64,000 nucleotides of DNA from Bactericera cockerelli (taxonomy: Eukaryota > Arthropoda > Insecta > Hemiptera > Triozidae), in the NCBI GenBank assembly GCA_024516035.1, contig CM044957.1, positions 812,779 through 876,778 on the forward strand. Direction: 5' to 3'. Below, one piece after another: positions 34,281 through 45,940 of this stretch (position 1 is its first letter; every line of letters starts with the position of its first letter). The translations under genes were made by a program, and so were the position numbers. The notes beneath the pieces are model-generated. The model was not told the DNA's origin. It ran no database searches and saw only the letters and a list, made by a program, of their open reading frames with translations.

Positions 34281-34920
34281 CAATGATAGTTGATTATTTA
34301 TCTCGTGTGTTCTTCTCTGTTCTAGATAAACATGGACTTTGACATATTGCATCCTGGAAGAACAACGTGTTTGATTGAAGGTCTTCTCCATCACAGGGAC
34401 AAGATCATCACCCTAGCAAAAGCCGTGAAGGACAGGGCCTCGGACTGCGCAGTGTCTGCTATTGCTGCCCTACCTCACATCAGTTCCCGCCACAAAAAAG
34501 GTGAAGTGTCACTCTTGGAAACCATCAAGGTCTGAAGTTTGCGAGGGATTCATAATGCATGTGTCCAGTCCTTCTAACATTGAAACCTGCAGGGTGAGTC
34601 GGATCGAAAAATTGACTAAAATGTACAGACCTAAAATGTATGTAGGTGATTTTAAAAATCCAACCAATGTTTATTGTGTTGTGGATGACATTTTACAACC
34701 TCAAAATTCAATTGTAGCAGCTGTAGATCTTTGTTTCAAGATTTTCTTTGTAACACATTGTAATTACCCAGAAGAGAGTCAACATCTGTGGCTTACACTC
34801 CAGCTAGGTTTCTACGAAATATCCACCAAGTATGATAAGATTCATGCACCGACTACTAAACTTTTAGCTGACCTTGCATTAATGCCTAAAGCAAATAGAG
34901 CAGCCAGGGCATCTAGGTAG

Positions 34921-35262
34921 GTAATTTGTCTGCTCAAAGTAGGGGAATGTCGGGGACTAAAGGAGGTTACGTTTAATTAAATTTCCGACCATCAAAGTCT
35001 CGGTTTTACAATCCTCTTTTTGAGCTGTTAAACTTGCTCTATTTTCTGCTCTCTTCCTCCAATATTTGAAAACATTTTCTTTTTGTCTTTTCCATTTTGC
35101 CCCACCTTCCCCTACATGTGTCAGCCCCCTATACAGAGAATTTTTTTATATACTTTTTTAGTTTAGTTTACTTGTAGGTACAAATTTTGAGCTCCTTTAT
35201 CGTATTTTTTGTTGTTTTATTCTATTTCAATTTGCTTACTATTATATATTTGTTTACTAATA
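34921..35262. other. 3' flank of the spliced gene, unassigned
   Basis: No coding features. A possible 3' UTR of the preceding gene. Confidence 0.35.
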
Positions 35263-35480
35263 GTCACCGTGGCAGAGTGAGTTAGCGCGCTAGGCATTGC
35301 ACGCATGGTGACCTGGGTTCGATTCCCAGCGGGGCAGGAATTTTTCTGCTCTGTACTTGGATGTTCGGGGTCCACTCATACTTCGTGAGGAAAAATGAGT
35401 AGTTACTTGTATGAGTAACGACCAGTGGCGGCATTACCAGAGTAAAAAGAAATGAATGTAATAGAATAATTCGAAAAGTA
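35263..35480 (+). repeat. SINE family D
   Basis: Head CACCGTGGCAGAGTGAGTTA with box B GGTTCGATTCCC, then the body with GTACTTGGATGTTCGGGGTC. It matches the reversed copy at 17690-17980. Confidence 0.8.
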
Positions 35481-35744
35481 AAGGAGGCTCTTAGTAATGC
35501 TGCGCTACACACAAAAGTTGTGAAGAGGCTTTGTGCTTCACCACAAATAAAATCATACATATATTTGTTTACTATGCTCATTTGCGAGGACTGTCAAAAA
35601 TTGTTCCAAACTATTTTTTCATAATTATTGTAAGCAGGACTCATGTCCTGTACGTGCTAGAAATGGTAATTACCATTTGACAATTCCCATTTTACCGCTC
35701 CCCGATAATGTAACATATAAGTTGTATTTTTTCTTAAATGTTTA

Positions 35745-35868
35745 TATAGTGTAATATCTGCAAATAAAAAGTTGTTGATGTGTAATTTCTGTAAATTTAA
35801 AAATTGTTAATGTGTAATTTCTGTAAACTTAAAAATTGTTGATGTGTCATTTCTGTAAATAAAGAGTG
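35745..35868 (+). repeat. 32-bp tandem repeat
   Basis: TGTGTAATTTCTGTAAA starts at 35779, 35811 and (with a change) 35843, plus a decayed first unit. The exact period is 32. Confidence 0.85.
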
Positions 35869-35989
35869 TAATGTGTTGTACATTATATTTACTTGAATTG
35901 AATTCTTCTTCATTTTCCACACATAGGGCAATACATATATCCTATGACTTTGTATGACTAGGAATATGCATGTAGATGACTTCCGTCCG

Positions 35990-36480
35990 AGTGCAAAATA
36001 TTTATGCACTTAGTCGGAGGCTATCCTGCAAATTTCTGTACATTCAAATACATAGGTATATGTATAGCTGTATGCAAAAGTATGCATACAGCTATACGTA
36101 TCATACGTATAGCTGTATGCATACTTTTGCATACTGCTATGAGAACGTTCGCATATTGAATATGCGAACGTTGGCATAGTGACTATGCCAACGTTAGCAT
36201 AGTCACTATGCCAAGGGTCGCATAGTGACCATACCAACGTTCGCATATTGTTATGCCTACTTTGCATAATAGTTAGCATAACACTATGCCAACGTTAGCA
36301 TGCGGTTTTTAACAGTATGCCTACTTCGCATAACAGTTAGCATAACACTATGCCAACGTTAGCATGCGGTTTTTAACAGTATGCCTACTTCGCATAACAG
36401 TTAGCATAACACTATGCTTACTTCGTATACTGGTATGAAAATGACACAGCAAGTATGCATAATCTTTATGATAGGCGAAT
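35990..36480. repeat. Palindrome cluster and 64-bp tandem repeat (right end of the 7-kb element)
   Basis: 36070-36101 and 36103-36134 form a perfect 32-base inverted repeat around one base. Shorter palindromes follow: GAACGTTCGCATATT against AATATGCGAACGTT at 36142-36171, and GCATAGTGACTATGC. Two copies of a 64-bp unit start at 36282 and 36346 (CACTATGCCAACGTTAGCAT). Confidence 0.9.
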
Positions 36481-36899
36481 TACTTTATGCTAAGATACGT
36501 ATAATGTTATGTTAAACAAATGAAATTCAGAGCATAGACTATGCAAGTTAAACATGTTATTATGCTATCAATGAATTGAATTGAATTGAACAATAGCATA
36601 ACTTTATACATCCGTTGGCATAAAAGTAATGACGTCACAACTATGACGTCACGACTTTTGACAAATTTCGTTAGCATAAATTATGCTAACCACTTTATGC
36701 TAAAGTCGAAAATATCGCGTATGCTAACTTTGCAAGGGTCCCCCGTATGTTTAATTAATCACAATACTATGTTAAATTTCGCAGTTGGTTTTTCACCGTG
36801 TAGACTATAATATCTTTAATCTAAATGGATTTAAGCTGGATGGACTCAGACTATATTTTTTTCTTTTTTTGTTTAACAATATTCCCCTCAACTAAGAAT

Positions 36900-37181
36900 T
36901 AATTCGTAAAAAAGAAGTGAAAGAGAAAAAGAGAGACATTTGGAAAAGTAGAGAAAGAAATGAGAAGGAGAGGAGAAAGAAAAAGAGAAAATTGAATATG
37001 ATGGTTCATTTTATTTAATACACTAAGTTTTGTCTTGAAAATATTTCCCAAGCTTATGCAAACTCTATCCATCTCTCTTTTTTTTACAGAAAAAGTGGCA
37101 AATGATGGAGAGAGGGAGAGAGGGCCGGAGGAAGATGAAGGTGATAGAGAGGGAGGAGAGGAGAAGGAGAAGAAGGAGAAG

Positions 37182-37222
<41 letters not shown>

Positions 37223-37620
37223 AGAGAGAGAGAAAGAGAGAAGAGAAAGAGAGAGAGAGAGAGAGAGAGGGTGGGTATAGAGGGAGAGAGAGGGAAGGAT
37301 AGAGAGACAGTGGGAGAGAGAAGAAAGAGAGAGGGAGAGAGGGAGGGGGAAGAGAGACAACATTTGACATGGCTGTTGCTGAAAAACAACTGAACCGTAC
37401 TATAAAATCTCTGTAATTGTACGTGGGTGCTCAATTCTCTCTCCCTCTACCTCCCTCTCTTTTTTATCTCTGTCTCTCTCTCTCTATTTTTTTATCTCTC
37501 TGTCTTTCTCTCCTTTTGTTTTTCATTAGTTCATTCTTATAGAGCTCACTCTCTCTCAATTATCTCTAAAGCAAGAGAGAGGAATCTCCCTCTCCTTCTT
37601 TTCCGAAAGAGAGATAAAGA
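36900..37620. repeat. GA- then CT-rich simple repeats
   Basis: GA tract at 36900-37350 (pure blocks near 37185-37270) and a CT tract at 37435-37600 on the same strand. All open frames here are low complexity. Confidence 0.9.
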
Positions 37621-37999
37621 GAAATAAACTGTCATGACACCACACAACATTCCTTATTCCTTTTTCATCGAAAAAAAGTCCAATTTCACCAGTGGTTACT
37701 GACTGGTAACAGTTAACGAAATATTATTATGTATTAATATCAAATTCGTCACCTCAAAATTATTGGAATTGATATGACACAACTCGCATCTAGGATTAAA
37801 AAAAAAAATAGAATGGTGTGATAACACACGACTATTCTTATCCCTCGGAAAGAAGTCAAATTCCGGCACTGGTGACTGAACGATAACAGTAGACGAAAAA
37901 TGAATATCAAAATCGTAAATCAGCACCTCAAAGTTATTGGATTTGATAATTATGTCACAACCTCATAAGTATAAGATGAATAATAAAAAAGTTAGTCCA

Positions 38000-39480
38000 A
38001 GTAAGTAAAAACAGATAAGGAAAGTAAATAAGAGACATAAGGAGAAAAAAAAACACATAAGGAAAGTAAAGAGACATAAGAAAAGTAAAATCAAATAAGG
38101 AAAGAAAAGTAAAGAGACATAAGGAAAGTAAAACAGATAAGGAAAGTTAAATCAGATAAGGAAAGAAAAGAGAGATAAGGAAAGTAAAGAGAGATAAGGA
38201 AAGTAAAGAGAGATAAGGAAAGTAAAGAGAGATAAGGAAAGTAAAAACAGATGAGGAAAATAAAGAGAGATAAGGAAAGTAAAAACCAATAAGGAAAGTA
38301 AAGAGAGATAAAGAAAGTAAAACAGATAAGGAAAATAAAGAGACATAAGGAAAGTAAAAACAGATAAGGAAAGTAAAGAGAGATAAAGAAAGTAAAAACA
38401 GATAAGGAAAATAAAGAGAGATAAGGAAAGTAAAAACAGATAAGGAAAGTAAAGAGACATAAGGAAAGTAAAAACAGATAAGGAAAGTAAAGAGAGATAA
38501 GGAAAGTAAAAACAGATAAGGAAAGTAAATAAGAGACATAAGGAAAGTAAAAACCGATAAGGAAAGTAAAGAGAGATAAAGAAAGTAAAAACAGATAAGG
38601 AAAGTAAATAAGAGACATAAGGAAAGTAAAACAGATAAGGAAAGTAAATAAGAGACATAAGGAAAGTAAAAACAGATAAGGAAAGTAAATAAGAGACATA
38701 AGGAAAGTAAAAACAGATAAGGAAAGTAAAGAGACATAAGGAAAGTAAAAACAGATAAGGAAAGTAAAGAGAGATAAGGAAAGTAAAAACAGATAAGGAA
38801 AGTAAAGAGATAAAGAAAGTAAAAACAGATAAGGTAAATAAAGAGACACAAGGAAAGAAAAACAGATAAGGAAAGTAAAGAGAGATAAGGAAAGTAAAAA
38901 CAGATAAGGAAAGTAAAGAGAGATAAGGAAAGTAAAAACAGATAAGGAAAGGAAAGAGACATAAGGAAAGTAAAACAGATAAGGAAAATAAAGAGACATA
39001 AGGAAAGTAAAAACAGATAAGGAAAGTAAAGAGAGATAAGGAAAGTAAAAACAGATAAGGAAAGTAAAGAGATAAAGAAAGTAAAAACAGATAAGGTAAA
39101 TAAAGAGACACAAGGAAAGAAAAACAGATAAGGAAAGTAAAGAGAGATAAGGAAAGTAAAAACAGATAAGGAAAGTAAAGAGATAAAGAAAGTAAAAACA
39201 GATAAGGTAAATAAAGAGACACAAGGAAAGAAAAACAGATAAGGAAAGTAAAGAGAGATAAGGAAAGTAAAAACAGATAAGGAAAGTAAAGAGATAAAGA
39301 AAGTAAAAACAGATAAGGTAAATAAAGAGACACAAGGAAAGAAAAACAGATAAGGAAAGTAAAGAGAGATAAGGAAAGTAAAAACAGATAAGGAAAGGAA
39401 AGAGACATAAGGAAAGTAAAACAGATAAGGAAAGTAAAGAGAGATAAAGAAAGTAAAAACAGATGAGGAAAATAAATAGA
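38000..39480 (+). repeat. AG-rich satellite (18-19-bp units, 111-bp higher order)
   Basis: Basic units GATAAGGAAAGTAAA alternate with AAACA or GAGA linkers. In the right part a 111-bp higher-order unit repeats exactly, with ACAAGGAAAG at 39110, 39221 and 39332. A 1.4-kb stop-free region on the minus strand (Leu/Phe/Ser-rich) results from the lack of stop codons in the unit. Confidence 0.92.
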
Positions 39481-40180
39481 AAGGGAAGGTAAAGGCAAAG
39501 TAAGTGTTAAGCTACACCTAGACAGTATTAAGCATACAATAAGTTCAGTAATGATGTGCTTTTTCCACGTCACGCCTCGGTGACTTTTCCTTTCACTTCT
39601 CTGCCCCACTCAGGCGTGCCTCCCTCAACCTAATTATGCCTTTTAGAGTATCTACGTACTGGCTTGTTCTGCAGGATTACCTGAACATAAATATCAGTGG
39701 TTTAAACAGTGAGTAATGCAAGGATTAATCATAAGTAAACGTATATCTCATAGGTAATAAATCTGCCTTCTAACAGACTATCCAATATGGCTACCGTTCT
39801 TACCATCAAGAACATGGCAAAATAAATTGATTTGTTATTGTTATGATTTCTTTTGAAATTGAAAGCAACGTTAAACCCACATTAAAAAAAAAAATATTTT
39901 AAATAGGTATATGTTTGTATGTATATTTGTATATAAGGGAATATTGAGACGAAAAAAAAAAAAAAAAAAAATACTCGTGACTTCATCCTCCTATGACACC
40001 ACCATTTTCCATCCAGACAGCCATGTCCCATCCAACACCTCATTAAAATCCCTCCGAGGAAATAAACTCCTTGACTACGACATAGAGAGAGCCCCTCATG
40101 ACGTTGCTTACTCGCAGAGATGACATAGATGCTGTTGACCCACTTCTCCCATCGATCCTAAGCCCTCTCTCTTCACCCAA
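39481..40180. other. Unassigned sequence
   Basis: No gene or repeat recognised apart from an A20 run near 39952. Confidence 0.4.
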
Positions 40181-40770
<590 letters not shown>

Positions 40771-41031
40771 CTAGTTGAGTGGTTGACCCACTTCTCCCAT
40801 CGATTATAATCTCCTCCACTCTCTCCCCCTACCACATCCCCTCCATCACCCCCTCTCCCGCCCACTGTGTCTCCCTTCCCCACCCATTGCGACTCCTATC
40901 CCTTCCCTCTGACCTACCCCCCCCCCCTAATATCAACCTTTTATACCCCCCTCACAACTCCATTACTGAGAGGTCAATAATGAAATTATGATGAACAAAT
41001 CTATTACAAATGCGAATGACATTCACTCATC

Positions 41032-41080
41032 GATCTCAGTAGCTTGATCGATAAGGCGGCGGACTTGTAACTTGAAAATG
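41032..41080 (+). repeat. SINE family A head, truncated
   Basis: The head GATCTCAGTAGCTTGATCGA continues to TTGTAACTTG, then the match ends. Confidence 0.6.
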
Positions 41081-41263
41081 TTGTCCAAGTGGGTCCCCCC
41101 CCCTTAATTCCGCGGTAAATCGGGGAAGGGTTCCAAAAAGTTCAAGTTATCAACAACAACAAATTACCGAATTTCAAGTTTCTAGCTTCTGCTGTTCTTG
41201 AGATATTTTGTTAACAGACAGACAGTGAGATATAGGTACAGAATTACAGATACCTACATATAT

Positions 41264-41327
41264 CACGGTGGTGAAAGGATTCTAGGGACACCCAGATCCA
41301 ATGTCTAGGCTCCTTTCATGTCCATTC
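41264..41327 (+). repeat. 65-bp interspersed repeat, second copy
   Basis: Nearly identical to 8466-8530. It is preceded by GTTAACAGACAGACAG, which suggests it is one end of a larger element. Confidence 0.6.
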
Positions 41328-41512
41328 ATTCTATTTGGTTTTAATGTCCTTATTTGATTAATTAATAAATAAAAATGTGTAATCATCGTTAATTTTTATT
41401 GTCCTTTAACAATAGTATAATCATAGTAATTATATTTTTAACAGCACATAAAAGTTGGTACTTCAATATCATGAGAAATTACTTTTCTCTCAACACTCTC
41501 TCAATCAAACCG

Positions 41513-41692
41513 TGCATTGGGAGTCCAGTGGTTAAGACGCTAGTCTGGTAACCCCAGGTACTGTAGGGATCCGTTGGTTCGAATGTGATCACAATAATAA
41601 TACTATCAGGGTTATGTAGGTATTAGAAAACGCTTTGAGCACTAACCTCGCCTGGTGGTTACCTATCTTCCACGAAAGAGTATTATTATTAT
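41513..41692 (+). repeat. SINE family F
   Basis: tRNA-like head with CAGTGGTTAAGACGCTAGTC, then a body ending AAGAGTATTATTATTA. Confidence 0.75.
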
Positions 41693-42120
41693 CTCTTGCT
41701 TCACTTCCGCCCTCATTTCCTTAACCTCTCTTTCACCCTAAACCTCTCGCTCAACCCTTTAACCTTTCTTCCGCCCCATAACCTCCCCTTTCTCCCCTAA
41801 ATCTCCCTCCCCCACCCTAAATCCCCTCACTCATTCTCCCTTCCCTATCTCCAGAGTTTAATTCCCGCTATGACAAAAAGCAATAAAAACTTTCAAAGCT
41901 GATTTAGGTTAAATGTACCTATATAGATTTCCACCACCATTACAGCTAGACTTGGGAGCACAAAAAGTGACTCAAAATAATTATGTATCTCACTATCCCT
42001 CATTGTTAATCTTGGGGACGACAATCACGAAAAACTTTTTACATTATTTAAAAGTCATGTTAGTTTTGATATCCATAAAATAATAATAGGTAAGGTTTTT
42101 TTTTGTAAATATATCATATT
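41693..42120. other. Unassigned, partly pyrimidine-rich
   Basis: Short repeated AACCTCTC/TTCACCCTAA-like phrases at 41700-41850. Otherwise nothing. Confidence 0.4.
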
Positions 42121-42124
42121 ATTT

Positions 42125-42262
42125 TTTTCAATCAGTAATGTGATAATATCACAACTACCACTCAAACTGCTGTATTAAATCTACGCTGAAACCGGGAATT
42201 GAACCACCGACCTCCAGGTTACAAGTCCCCCGTCTTATTGATCAAGCTACTGAGGTCGATCA
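42125..42262 (-). repeat. SINE family A, reversed
   Basis: The plus strand shows GAATTGAACCACCGACCTCC and GATCAAGCTACTGAGGTCGA; the body is present. Confidence 0.8.
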
Positions 42263-42617
42263 AAGAAATGAAGCACATTAAATTTCACTTCTATGGGTTT
42301 CCAGTGAGGATTATATTCTCTACTCAATGTACCTAGGATGCCTGCATTGCTGTTCAAGCGTCCATCACAAATGTACAATATTTTTGGAAAAAATGTAGTT
42401 TTGAAATGTAAAGAACCCTATTAAAGAGCCCTTTTCTGTACACTGAATTATGTTTTCACAAGTCATAACTCTTTAACGGTTTAAGCTATAGAGCCGAAAT
42501 GTTTTTCCAACATCTTTATACTAATAGCAAAACACTAAAATCTACACTGCTATCAATTCTACACATAATTTTTAATATTTTATGGCACTGGATAGCAGCA
42601 ATAAGTCATGTGAAATA
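42263..42617. other. Unassigned AT-rich sequence
   Basis: Contains a phrase (AAGTCATAACTCTTTAACGG) of the kind found in non-autonomous insect repeats, but no second copy in the window. Confidence 0.35.
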
Positions 42618-42815
42618 AAAGAAATAGCCGACCTCCGTGTCCTAGTGGTTAAGATCATTGGTTTCTGACCCTAAGGTTCTCGGTTCGAATCCCGGCTGGA
42701 GCATAAATTTCTGACCCAGTTTTTCAGTTTCCGGAATGGCATTGATGTAAATTTAAGTGCTCTGTAGTCATTCAAGCGCTTCCGGGTACAATTACTTTTC
42801 TTTTTTTAAAAAAAA
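42618..42815 (+). repeat. tRNA-derived SINE, family G
   Basis: Head CGACCTCCGTGTCCTAGTGG with box B GGTTCGAATCCCGGC, then a body and an A-rich tail near 42805. Confidence 0.7.
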
Positions 42816-43234
42816 AAAGAAAAAAAAAAACGGTTCAATAGAGCACAAAAAGAACAAAAATTCACGATGGAATTTGATGCAATCATGAGTCACTTTTATT
42901 GCGCTCGAGTGTATAAAGATTCCTTTTCAGCCAAAAGCGTTTTATATCCCTGAGACTGAACCTGATGCAAATATCCACAGGTTGCTCGACGCCTTATTTA
43001 TTTAATGGGATTCCCGCTTTGCCGTCGAAACTATCTATTCAGTTCAGACGTTTGTCCTGCTCCACTCTTTGGCTTTCGTTCAAATCCTTCAACCATCCTT
43101 AATGCATTACCTATAAATTTCAGTGAAAATCCCTCTCGGAAGAATAACGAAATGCATTTCCTGCAACTGGGTTACTGGGTATATCTTCAGTAAGCACAGT
43201 GACCTGGGTTCGATTCCAAGTTCTGAAGAAAAAT

Positions 43235-43334
43235 NNNNNNNNNNNNNNNNNNNNNNNNNNNNNNNNNNNNNNNNNNNNNNNNNNNNNNNNNNNNNNNNNN
43301 NNNNNNNNNNNNNNNNNNNNNNNNNNNNNNNNNN
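43235..43334. other. Assembly gap (100 N)
   Basis: Exactly 100 N, a conventional placeholder for a gap of unknown length. The left edge is a tRNA-like SINE head (GACCTGGGTTCGATTCC at 43201) and the right edge is a SINE F tail. Confidence 0.99.
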
Positions 43335-43400
43335 GCTTTGAGCATAACCTTTAACCTTACCTGGTGGTTACCTTCCAGTTAAAAGTGTTATTATTATTTT
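43335..43400 (+). repeat. SINE family F tail beside the gap
   Basis: Matches the end of the family F body: GCTTTGAGCATAACC ... GGTGGTTACCTTCCA ... GTGTTATTATTA. Confidence 0.65.
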
Positions 43401-43594
43401 TATTGGGACACCGGCCATGAGAAAAAACCTTAATGGTGACAAAATGCCAGGTTTTAGCTAGTATAGAAATAAAATAATGATATCCAATTATAAAATATGC
43501 TCATAACATGTACATAATCACAATAAAATAATAATACTATGTAAATTTGAGAAACCAAAAATAACAAAGAAATAAACTGATAGCCAGCAGAAAA

Positions 43595-43690
43595 TGAAGA
43601 TGGGGCATGGAATACACCAGTTTTCATGAAATTGCCAAAGTTAAGCAATGTCTAACGGGGTTGAATATGGATTAGTGAATGTTATTATGT
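43595..43690 (+). repeat. Degenerate 5S-derived SINE
   Basis: GGCATGGAATACACCAGTTT and GCCAAAGTTAAGCAATGTCT align with the 5S promoter region but with many changes. Confidence 0.55.
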
Positions 43691-44260
43691 ATTTGTAATC
43701 CTTCATGACAATTTATATAGGTACTGCTGTGGCTAATTAGAATTGCTGGGTTGTTTGCTTTGAGAATTATTACCAAAAAACATTGTTATACTTAAATTAA
43801 AACAAAATTGACTTGTTAAGACTAGTGAAATTATAAAACACAATAGTGTGGAACACTTTTTTTAAATAGATATAAAATTAACTCAAAATTTAAGGGCCTT
43901 CATAGTAATAAGGTGGTAGAGAGAGCACAATAGTTATTATTGTTATTATGAACAGTGCACAGTAAATTGGCCAATTAATTTTAAATCAAGTAATCAGGAA
44001 GCATGTCACAAAGTACCTAAACATCATTTTTTAGTGTGGCAGAACCACCTATCAGTGAAATATTCATTTTATAATAATATGTATTGTACATCTAAATAAA
44101 ATCCACAGAGTGAAAAATTTCACTATCTAGCACTATGCATTCAGCTGTTTCTTTGCTTGAACCAGAACCTTTTTTTAGCCAACCTATGGTCAAGAGATCT
44201 TGAGCATAAAAAATTCTGTTTCCCTTAACACATGAGACTAGCATTCATGGTCCTACTTTG
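43691..44260. other. Unassigned AT-rich sequence
   Basis: No gene or repeat recognised. Confidence 0.4.
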
Positions 44261-44261
44261 G

Positions 44262-44420
44262 CTTGGCTAGGCTAAGTGAGATTAATATGGGTAGCTGGTA
44301 TGATTCCAAGTGAACTGAAGGTGTTAATCCCACTGAAGGTCCAGGAACAGCAGAGTGCAGAAAGTTCATTAGGGTCCAAGTGGATGTCTCTAGAAATGGA
44401 TGGTTATTGTCAGATGAAAA
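44262..44420 (+). repeat. Degenerate copy of SINE family C body
   Basis: TGGGTAGCTGGTATGATTCC is the complement of the TACCAGCTACCCACATTAAC region of the nested SINE at 63549-63924. Confidence 0.5.
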
Positions 44421-44538
44421 AGGTGATCCAGTATTAACTGCTTCTTGTCCTCTTTCTTCTGTCACGATTTAGACAAACTAAAGAACTATTTTTTGAAACA
44501 TCTCGAAAGCAAATTTGGAGTTCAGAAATGACAAAGTA

Positions 44539-44915
44539 AACACTTTCAGTAGTTATAAAAAAGATGTTCAAAACTAATTAAAATATTATTTGTATTTAAA
44601 ATATGTTCAAATAAATGAAATACCTATTATTTGAGAGAATTATTAATTATTTAAAACAATTCACAAAAATATCACAATTTCTGAATTTCCTTCAACAAAG
44701 GACGAGTTTTATCTAAACACTTCCAGTAGTTATAAAAAAGATCAAAACTAAATAAAATGATATTTGTATTTAAAAATGTTCAAAACTAAATAAAATACCT
44801 AATATTATTTTAAAAGAATTATTAATTATTTAAAACAATTTACAATCACCAATATCACAATTCTGAAATTACGAAAGATCAAAGATGGCGTCTTCAACAA
44901 AGGACGCGTTTTATG
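44539..44915 (+). repeat. Direct tandem duplication, about 180 bp
   Basis: AGTAGTTATAAAAAAGAT, ATTATTAATTATTTAAAACA and TTCAACAAAGGACG recur in the same order in the two halves, with moderate divergence. Confidence 0.75.
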
Positions 44916-45047
44916 TAAACTGGAAAAATATGGAACATTTCCAGCTGACTGGTCAACTGACTAAATTCTACTCATGTCCTAGCTGGACTGAGTCGTTATA
45001 TTTCCAGCTGACTGCCCAGGTGACTGAGTCTAGATGGATTTTTGTTG

Positions 45048-45151
45048 GAAATATCCAGGTGGCTGGTCAACTGATTAAATCCATAATGGAAAAATCCAGC
45101 TGTCGGGACAGTTGGAGGTCCAGTTGACTTTATACACCTGGATATTTCCAC
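45048..45151. repeat. 16-bp inverted repeat
   Basis: TGGAAATATCCAGGTG and its exact complement CACCTGGATATTTCCA flank about 70 bases rich in CAGCTG/CAACTG phrases. Similar phrases (CCAGCTGACTG) recur upstream from 44940. Confidence 0.75.
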
Positions 45152-45366
45152 CTTAAATCCAGACTGGAAGTCACCTTCCGTGCTGTCTGGGATGATATTG
45201 GAGAGTCTCTTACACAGATCATCTGATGAGCCCCGCTCCCCCTTTTTCCTTGTTGAACAAATTTCCTATTCAGGGAAGAAATAGTACAAGTGTGATGGGA
45301 ACTCTTCCCTCTTCTCAAACATTAGAAGAAATATTTTAAGTACTTATAACTTTTCAACAAAATTTC

Positions 45367-45510
45367 GACCTCAGTAGCTTGATCGATAAGCCGGCGGACT
45401 TGTAACCTGGAGGTCGGTGGTTCAAGTTCCAGTTTCAGCATAGATTTAGTAAAGCGAGTTTGAGTAGTTGTGATATTACGGAAGTGATTTACACAAATAA
45501 TATAACTAAC
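45367..45510 (+). repeat. SINE family A
   Basis: Complete-looking head and body; GACCTCAGTAGCTTGATCGA, then GGTCGGTGGTTCAAGTTCC. Confidence 0.8.
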
Positions 45511-45523
45511 TTTTCAACAAAAT

Positions 45524-45698
45524 CAGTTTGAACCTGGATATAAGAGAACTCAAGGGACCGGAAATTTCTTCTCTTATGTCGAGGTTTCTCTTTTATAAGA
45601 GGTTATTTTCCTTTGTAGATAGTTAATTTCACCTGGAAATCGTTCTCTTCTAGCAAGGTGTCTCTTGTATCCAGTTCTCTTTTCTCCAGATTCGACTG
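45524..45698. mobile_element. pogo/mariner-like MITE
   Basis: The left end CAGTTTGAACCTGGATATAA and the complement of the right end (CAGTCGAATCTGGA) form imperfect inverted repeats of the CAGTCGAACCT kind seen in pogo/Tigger elements. A related right end is at 45965-45999 and another copy at 21750-21965. Confidence 0.55.
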
Positions 45699-45732
45699 TA
45701 AATGATTCACTTTTTGGATATTGCTTAATTTC

Positions 45733-45940
45733 ATTGGTAGTTAAGTGGTTAACGCGCTAGTCTGTTAATCCAGGTAGCGGAGGGATCCGTTGTTTTGAAT
45801 CCCACCCAGTGCATGATTTTTTCCTCATTAATTTGAGTTAGTGACCTCATAATAATAACACTCTGATAGTTTAGTTGGTAGAAAATGCTTTAAGCATTAA
45901 TCTCGCCTGCTGGTTTCCTTCCACTAAAGAGTGTTATTAT
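45733..45940 (+). repeat. SINE family F
   Basis: Head AAGTGGTTAACGCGCTAGTC with GGGATCCGTTG, body ending AAGAGTGTTATTATTATT. Confidence 0.75.

Larger units (their letters stand above)
32691..34920 (+). pseudogene. Spliced gene of an uncharacterised family, frameshifted in last exon
   Basis: Inferred exons: 32691-32724 (ATG; donor GTGAAA, tentative), 32938-33219, 33481-33683 and 34326-34920. The junctions at 33219/33481 and 33683/34326 have GT/AG borders (GTATGT, TTTTCAG, GTAAGT, TTCTAG), and every phase matches. The product shows ENTVVQNYLQWLE, IKLRWEDTSRDRL and, near the C-terminus, GFIMHVSS, VYCVVDDILQ, VDLCFKIFFVTHCNYPEES and LWLTLQLGFYEI. From memory this C-terminal pattern resembles uncharacterised proteins common in invertebrates and fish (some labelled SAMD3-like), but I name no function. 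In exon 4 the frame ending at 34535 gives way to the +1 frame ending at 34920. The change must fall between 34429 and about 34460, so this copy is broken or the assembly has an indel. Intron 3 holds a hAT MITE. Confidence 0.6.
29821..36800. mobile_element. Putative 7-kb element with palindrome-rich ends and a spliced gene
   Basis: The outer ends are inverted: CACGCTGAAAAA at 29821 and, on the opposite strand, CACGGTGAAAAA ending at 36800, each flanked by TA. Both subterminal regions (29850-30200; 35990-36760) and an inner block (31798-32640) are crowded with GCATA/TATGC palindromes and have TGACGTCA near the ends (30038; 36630 and 36644). In between lies a multi-exon gene (about 32691-34920). 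Two SINE E copies, a TG microsatellite, a SINE A and a hAT MITE have inserted inside. I cannot assign a transposon superfamily. The termini are short and not identical, so this is inference from symmetry and composition. Confidence 0.5.

Noticed and set aside
38091..39609. Minus-strand frames of 271-485 codons, Leu/Phe/Ser-rich, resembling membrane proteins
   Set aside because: They run through the AG-rich satellite; overlapping frames of the same composition exist, and no start or domain is seen.
44885..45127. 80-codon frame as an upstream dynein exon
   Set aside because: No dynein motifs; it is built from CAGCTGACTG-like repeats.
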